A DNA stretch of 64,000 nucleotides, taken from positions 186,001-250,000 of the forward strand of contig JAQGEQ010000017.1 in NCBI GenBank assembly GCA_034620365.1, given 5' to 3'. The notes under the pieces are model-generated. The model was not told the origin of the DNA and did not search any database. It saw nothing but the letters and a program-made list of their open reading frames with translations. Of this stretch, positions 60,302 to 64,000 are shown piece after piece (positions within the stretch are counted from its first letter, which is position 1; each line of letters opens with the position of its first letter). A program made the translations under genes and the position numbers. Source of the DNA: Pegea sp. RAD2-039. Lineage: Eukaryota > Chordata > Thaliacea > Salpida > Salpidae.

Positions 60302-61652
60302 ACAAATGTATGCGGCCAGACAACGGGGGTTGTGCTCAAATCTGTAATTGGAATGAAGAAACCGATGAAGTCACTTGTGATTGTTATTTCTTTACACTAA
60401 GACCTGTAGATCCAAAAACTTGCAGAATCATACTTAATCGTGAGTAATCTCAACAATCTTTTATCTTTTCATCTAATATTATTTGACTCAGCTATTCCTA
60501 CTGAACGGCTGGTTGCTAGAAAAACTATCAAAGAAGTAGCTGAAGGACAGTGTGTTACTGAATTGAACAAATGGAGAGATGACTACAAGTCATGGAAAGC
60601 TGATTTTAACAAGTGGCAGTCATCAGTAAAACCTTGTAGTAAGGAAACTGGTAAATGTTCAGCTGCTCCTCGATGGCCATTCGAAGATGAGTTACTTGGA
60701 TATAGTGACGGTCAGAAAAACGATTTTTATTTCAATCTAGTCTGTAGTAGATAAATTATCTTTTGTATATTTTAATTAACAATTTAATTGACCTTCAATT
60801 CGATAGTTTCTTCTAAATTAGTCCTTCCCTCAAATTATATAAATTCAGACGTTACATCTTAATAAGCCATATCACTTGGCACCTTATTCAGTTCAATATT
60901 GTTACTCATACCCCACAATTAGTACATGAAACCAGCTGCCATCAGACATTGTCATAGCAGAATCACTCGCGTTGTTCAAGCAGAAGTTGAAGCGTTATAA
61001 TATTTCCAACATTTCCATTTCTAAACTGTAATTTTTCCCCTTTCTTATATTATTAACATTCTATGTAATTGTTCACTGTCATATGCTTAGAGGACTACTG
61101 AAATGCCATACGTTACATCTTTTGCTTTCTATATTTTTGACTAAATATATGTTATTTGTGAGAATGTGTTTTTGAGAGGTGCTCTCTTCAGGCACCCTCC
61201 TTCGCATTTATTTTCATAAATAATAAATATATAAAGTAACATTAGATGTATTATTATCAATATGATTTTTATATAAACTAATTCTAATTGTAACACAGGT
61301 GGAAGAATGTGTAGAGCTTATTTTACTCGCTGGTTTAATACTGACAAGCCTGATGGCTGTGGTGATGATGAAAGCATTGAACGAATTCGCGATCTCTATG
61401 CAGAAGAGATATGCGAGCAAATAATTTTAGTAGAAAGTCGTTTAGTTTCGCATAAGTAAGTTTTCAGAACTTTTTTTTTCTTTTAATTAAACAAATTTCA
61501 AGAAATTAATTTAATTTTATCACAGAGATGCTGAACTTAATATAAAAATTGGAACTAATAACGTCAAAGAAGGTTTTATCTGTGATAATTCTGATCAAAA
61601 TATCGGAATCAGATGTCCAGACTATGAAGTTCGCTTCTTTTATGTAGAATAA
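60302..61652 (+). CDS. Secreted EGF-like + mucin-type WxxW domain protein, 5' exon not found
   Basis: Exons: 60302-60439, 60492-60710, 61299-61455, 61526-61652; phases agree. Exon 1 of this model (entered in phase 1) encodes an EGF-like domain: DKCMRPDNGGCAQICNW and VTCDCYFFTLRPVDPKTC. The next exon codes for a linker with repeated Lys/Trp (KWRDDYKSWKADFNKWQSS). The last two exons form a Mucin2-WxxW-type domain: YFTRWFNTDKPDGCGDDES, EEICEQIILVESR, GFICDNSDQN and the terminal RCPDYEVRFFYVE, the usual C-x-x-Y-E-V-R ending of this domain in mucins, cartilage intermediate layer proteins and larvacean house proteins (established knowledge). A signal-peptide exon must lie upstream but I could not identify it. 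The 588-bp intron contains a LINE copy. Confidence 0.8.
60788..61245 (+). mobile_element. CR1-like LINE 3' fragment inside an intron
   Basis: Plus-strand copy, same orientation as the host gene: starts at TTGACCTTCAATTC, has the broken end of the ORF (STWNQLPSD-like codons around 60925; SLALFKQKLKRYNISNI), the 3' UTR, the stem-loop tail (GAGAGGTGCTCTCTTCAGGC near 61175) and a TAATAAATA end. It lies between exons 60492-60710 and 61299-61455 of the EGF/WxxW gene. Confidence 0.85.
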
Positions 61653-63950
61653 TTACTTTGAGTTAATCCAGGAATACATTTAAGTATATTTTCATCTTCT
61701 ATTTTAATTTTTATTACTCTTATATCTTTAAGTGTCTTTTGTTATCTCAAAACCAAATCTAAACAAATACTATTTGATGGAAACCTCAAAAATTGCCTAC
61801 AAAACAAAGAACATAAAAGGTCAAATTGTTGTGAGTCATGACCACAAAATACGGTTTGATGGTTGACTTAGCTTCAGGAAACGTTTTAAAATCTTTAATT
61901 AACATGAAGTGATGAAATAATTTAAAGATCATCTTTTTTAAAAGCTTAAGAAATATTAAAATTTAGAATAATAGATACAAACAAGTTTTCTATCTCGAAA
62001 ATAAATCTAAACAAATACATATTTTATAGTTTTTCATTTACATTTTAAGATTTCCAGTTACTTTGTTTCACAAATGTAAAAATAAATATATTTATAAAAC
62101 TATAAGAAGTAAAATAAACCATAAATAAATATTATATAATATTATATTCTCAAACCGAACCTTAATTATGTAAATAATAGAAATAACTAATTACAAAAAA
62201 AAGATCAAACATATTAAACAATATAAGTATAATTATTCCTTAATCATTATTAGCTAGTTGTTATAGGAACGGACTCTGAATAACCTTTCTTGATATTAAT
62301 TAAACTTTTAGTAAGATGTTTTTAAGCGAATAAAAAAGCTTTATCATATAAAAACAAAAGTTTGATAATTTCTTTTTCAATTATAGTTTACAGGCTACAT
62401 AAGGAAAAGAAAATAAATTACTTTATAGTGGCATAAAACAGAAGTTATAAGAACTGTCTATAACGAGAGTTTGTTTCTTCAATAAAAACGAATTTGATAA
62501 AATTGAGTAAATTATGAAATAATATAATTCGAAAAAATCTTATTTTTAAGTGAATTCTTTAGGCTAAGATGCATTCATTTGGAACTTTTAAATTACGGAA
62601 CATATTTCCTACTTATGTTTAGAACTATGTAATTTATTTATGTAAATTGAAGGTAACAAAGAAAATACCTATACAAATCTACAAAAAAATCTTAATTAAA
62701 AATACTTAAATTTTAATTTTGTAAAAAATATCTCAGTGTCTAGTCTCGTCAATCTAGCGCCAATTAGAACCAAGGGTTATCTAAGTTCCTTCTTCTAACG
62801 GTTTCATTTTTGATTGCAAAAAAAGATTAGATGTTTTTCTTAAGTTTTTTTCAAATAAACTTATCTAAAATCAAAGCTATACAATTAAACAAACCAAAAC
62901 TAGTTACACTTTGTCTAGATGTTATATATGTTCTGAAACTGATATATCAGAAAATAAAAGATATATTTAAGGACGATTTCTCACAAAAACAACTTTGATT
63001 AATGCAAATTCAAAAATTAAACTATTTTATAAAAATGTTAGTACTTTAAACTTTTCTAAAATAATTTTTATTAAGTTTATGTAAGTAACGAGTCTAATAT
63101 TTTGGCCGTCTGCAAACCTTTTGAGGAACTAAAGGGTGAATGAACCATAATGACTAATTATTTCATTAAACATCCATAATTTCAGTTTACAAAATTTGAT
63201 TAAGAATAAGGATTATCTTTTCTTGAAAAGCAAGTTATCTTTTAGAAGTGTTTCTCTGATTTCTTTATGTTTTCAGTATAAGTATCTCGTTTAAATGAAT
63301 TTTATCAAGTTGTTATATCAATTACTTTTATCTCCCATTACTTTTGTGACACTCTGAGTAAATATTGATAAAAGGTTAGTATTTTTGTATCACAATTGTC
63401 CAGGAATTTGCAGATGAATAACTTTGTAAGAAAAATGAAACTTTTTATCTAAGAGAAAAGTAAATAAGTCTCAAATCATAAAATACAAAATGATTTTACT
63501 GAAAAGACATCAGTATTATTTTTAAAGTCGTCAAATAGTCGTTTTATTGTTTTTTTTTTGAATTGTTATTTACCCTTTTTTTTAATAAAAGATCAAAACA
63601 ATCAGGTTTTTCAAGTTTTATCAAAAAGTTCATTAATTAGAATTTTTGGATGAAAATAAAATTATCTAAATATCATAAAATAAATTTAAAACTTTTAAAA
63701 TTGTTGATGATTTTTTTGTAAAATTTGATAAATATCTAAATTCCTTTTTGACTTTTAGATAACAACAACAGGAACTAAATTGGACACCAAAACTTGTTTA
63801 TGCAATTATTAAACCCCAAAATTTACTAAGAAAAAGTCATCGTTGAAAAATAAAAAGCAAATAGTCCTTCGACTAAAAGATTCAAATAAAGACGAAAAAT
63901 CTAGGGCGTGGTTGAGAGAGACCTTTTTTTGTTTGTAGCTCCAAAAAAGC
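61653..63950. other. Intergenic, nothing recognised
   Basis: Very AT-rich DNA after the EGF/WxxW gene. A stretch around 61980-62100 is similar to 59960-60130 (TTTATAGTTTT, CATTTACATTTTAAGATTTC, TTTGTTTCACAAATGTA), so the gene is flanked by a direct repeat of about 120 bp. No coding sequence seen. Confidence 0.45.
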
Positions 63951-63958
63951 TATATAAG
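63951..63958 (+). promoter_or_regulatory. TATA-like box near the window edge
   Basis: TATATAAG in a less AT-rich setting (GGGCGTGGTTGAGAGAGACC about 40 bp upstream), similar in form to the motif before TSP-A. It may be the core promoter of a gene that starts beyond the window. Weak. Confidence 0.3.
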
Positions 63959-64000
63959 CTTCCAAAAGCTGTTAGCTATTTAGTAATTACTAGTTGCTGT

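Overview
This is AT-rich animal DNA. Genes are split into many short exons by mostly GT-AG introns, often 50-100 bp long, with intergenic stretches of several kb and decayed retrotransposons. Gene content (a RAVER-type splicing co-regulator with the C-terminal block known from vertebrate raver proteins, a Fringe glycosyltransferase, an SLC46-type transporter, secreted TSP1/trefoil proteins, an EGF + mucin-type WxxW protein, and CR1-like LINEs with a tRNA-derived SINE) indicates a metazoan. A tunicate is my best guess, because the intron style, AT richness and secreted matrix-type modules fit; this is an inference with low to moderate confidence.

Layout. 1-220: decayed LINE reverse transcriptase (-). 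2104-5510: RAVER homologue (-), 16 exons, all phases consistent, 731 aa. 7478-7575: LINE 3' tail. 7808-7962: a stray copy of one exon of the first TSP1 gene, flanked by a 19-bp direct repeat. 9415-13178: SLC46-like transporter (+), 11 exons, 495 aa. 14810-42497: the centrepiece, three tandem same-strand paralogues (here TSP-A, TSP-B, TSP-C). Each is modelled with 27 exons that stay in frame throughout (1392, 1400 and 1424 aa): signal peptide, trefoil-like domain, 25-26 thrombospondin type-1 modules, and a cysteine-rich C-terminal domain I do not recognise. TSP-B and TSP-C share long stretches that are nearly identical in introns as well as exons, separated by clearly diverged stretches, as expected from patchy gene conversion. 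42600-42975: pogo/Tigger-type transposase relic. 45587-46582: intronless Fringe gene (-). 47670-49925: tandem duplication, a 19-bp minisatellite and two LINE fragments. 50386-58233: a large inverted repeat with arms of about 1.4 and 1.75 kb; the right arm carries the 5' end of an intact five-finger C2H2 gene (56034-56504, -). Between the arms lie a small predicted membrane protein (52390-52752, -), a SINE and a zinc-finger relic. 58230-59160: second LINE type. 60302-61652: EGF-like + WxxW-domain secreted protein (+), first exon not found, with a LINE copy in one intron. The last 2.3 kb looks non-coding except for a TATA-like box at 63951.

How the genes fit together. The three TSP genes each have a TATA-like motif 170-250 bp upstream of the start codon and look like a co-evolving family of secreted, probably matrix or surface proteins. 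Their many W-x-x-W and C-S-x-T/S-C-G motifs are predicted C-mannosylation and O-fucosylation sites. The other genes are unrelated housekeeping, regulatory or secretory genes, and I see no operon-like arrangement.
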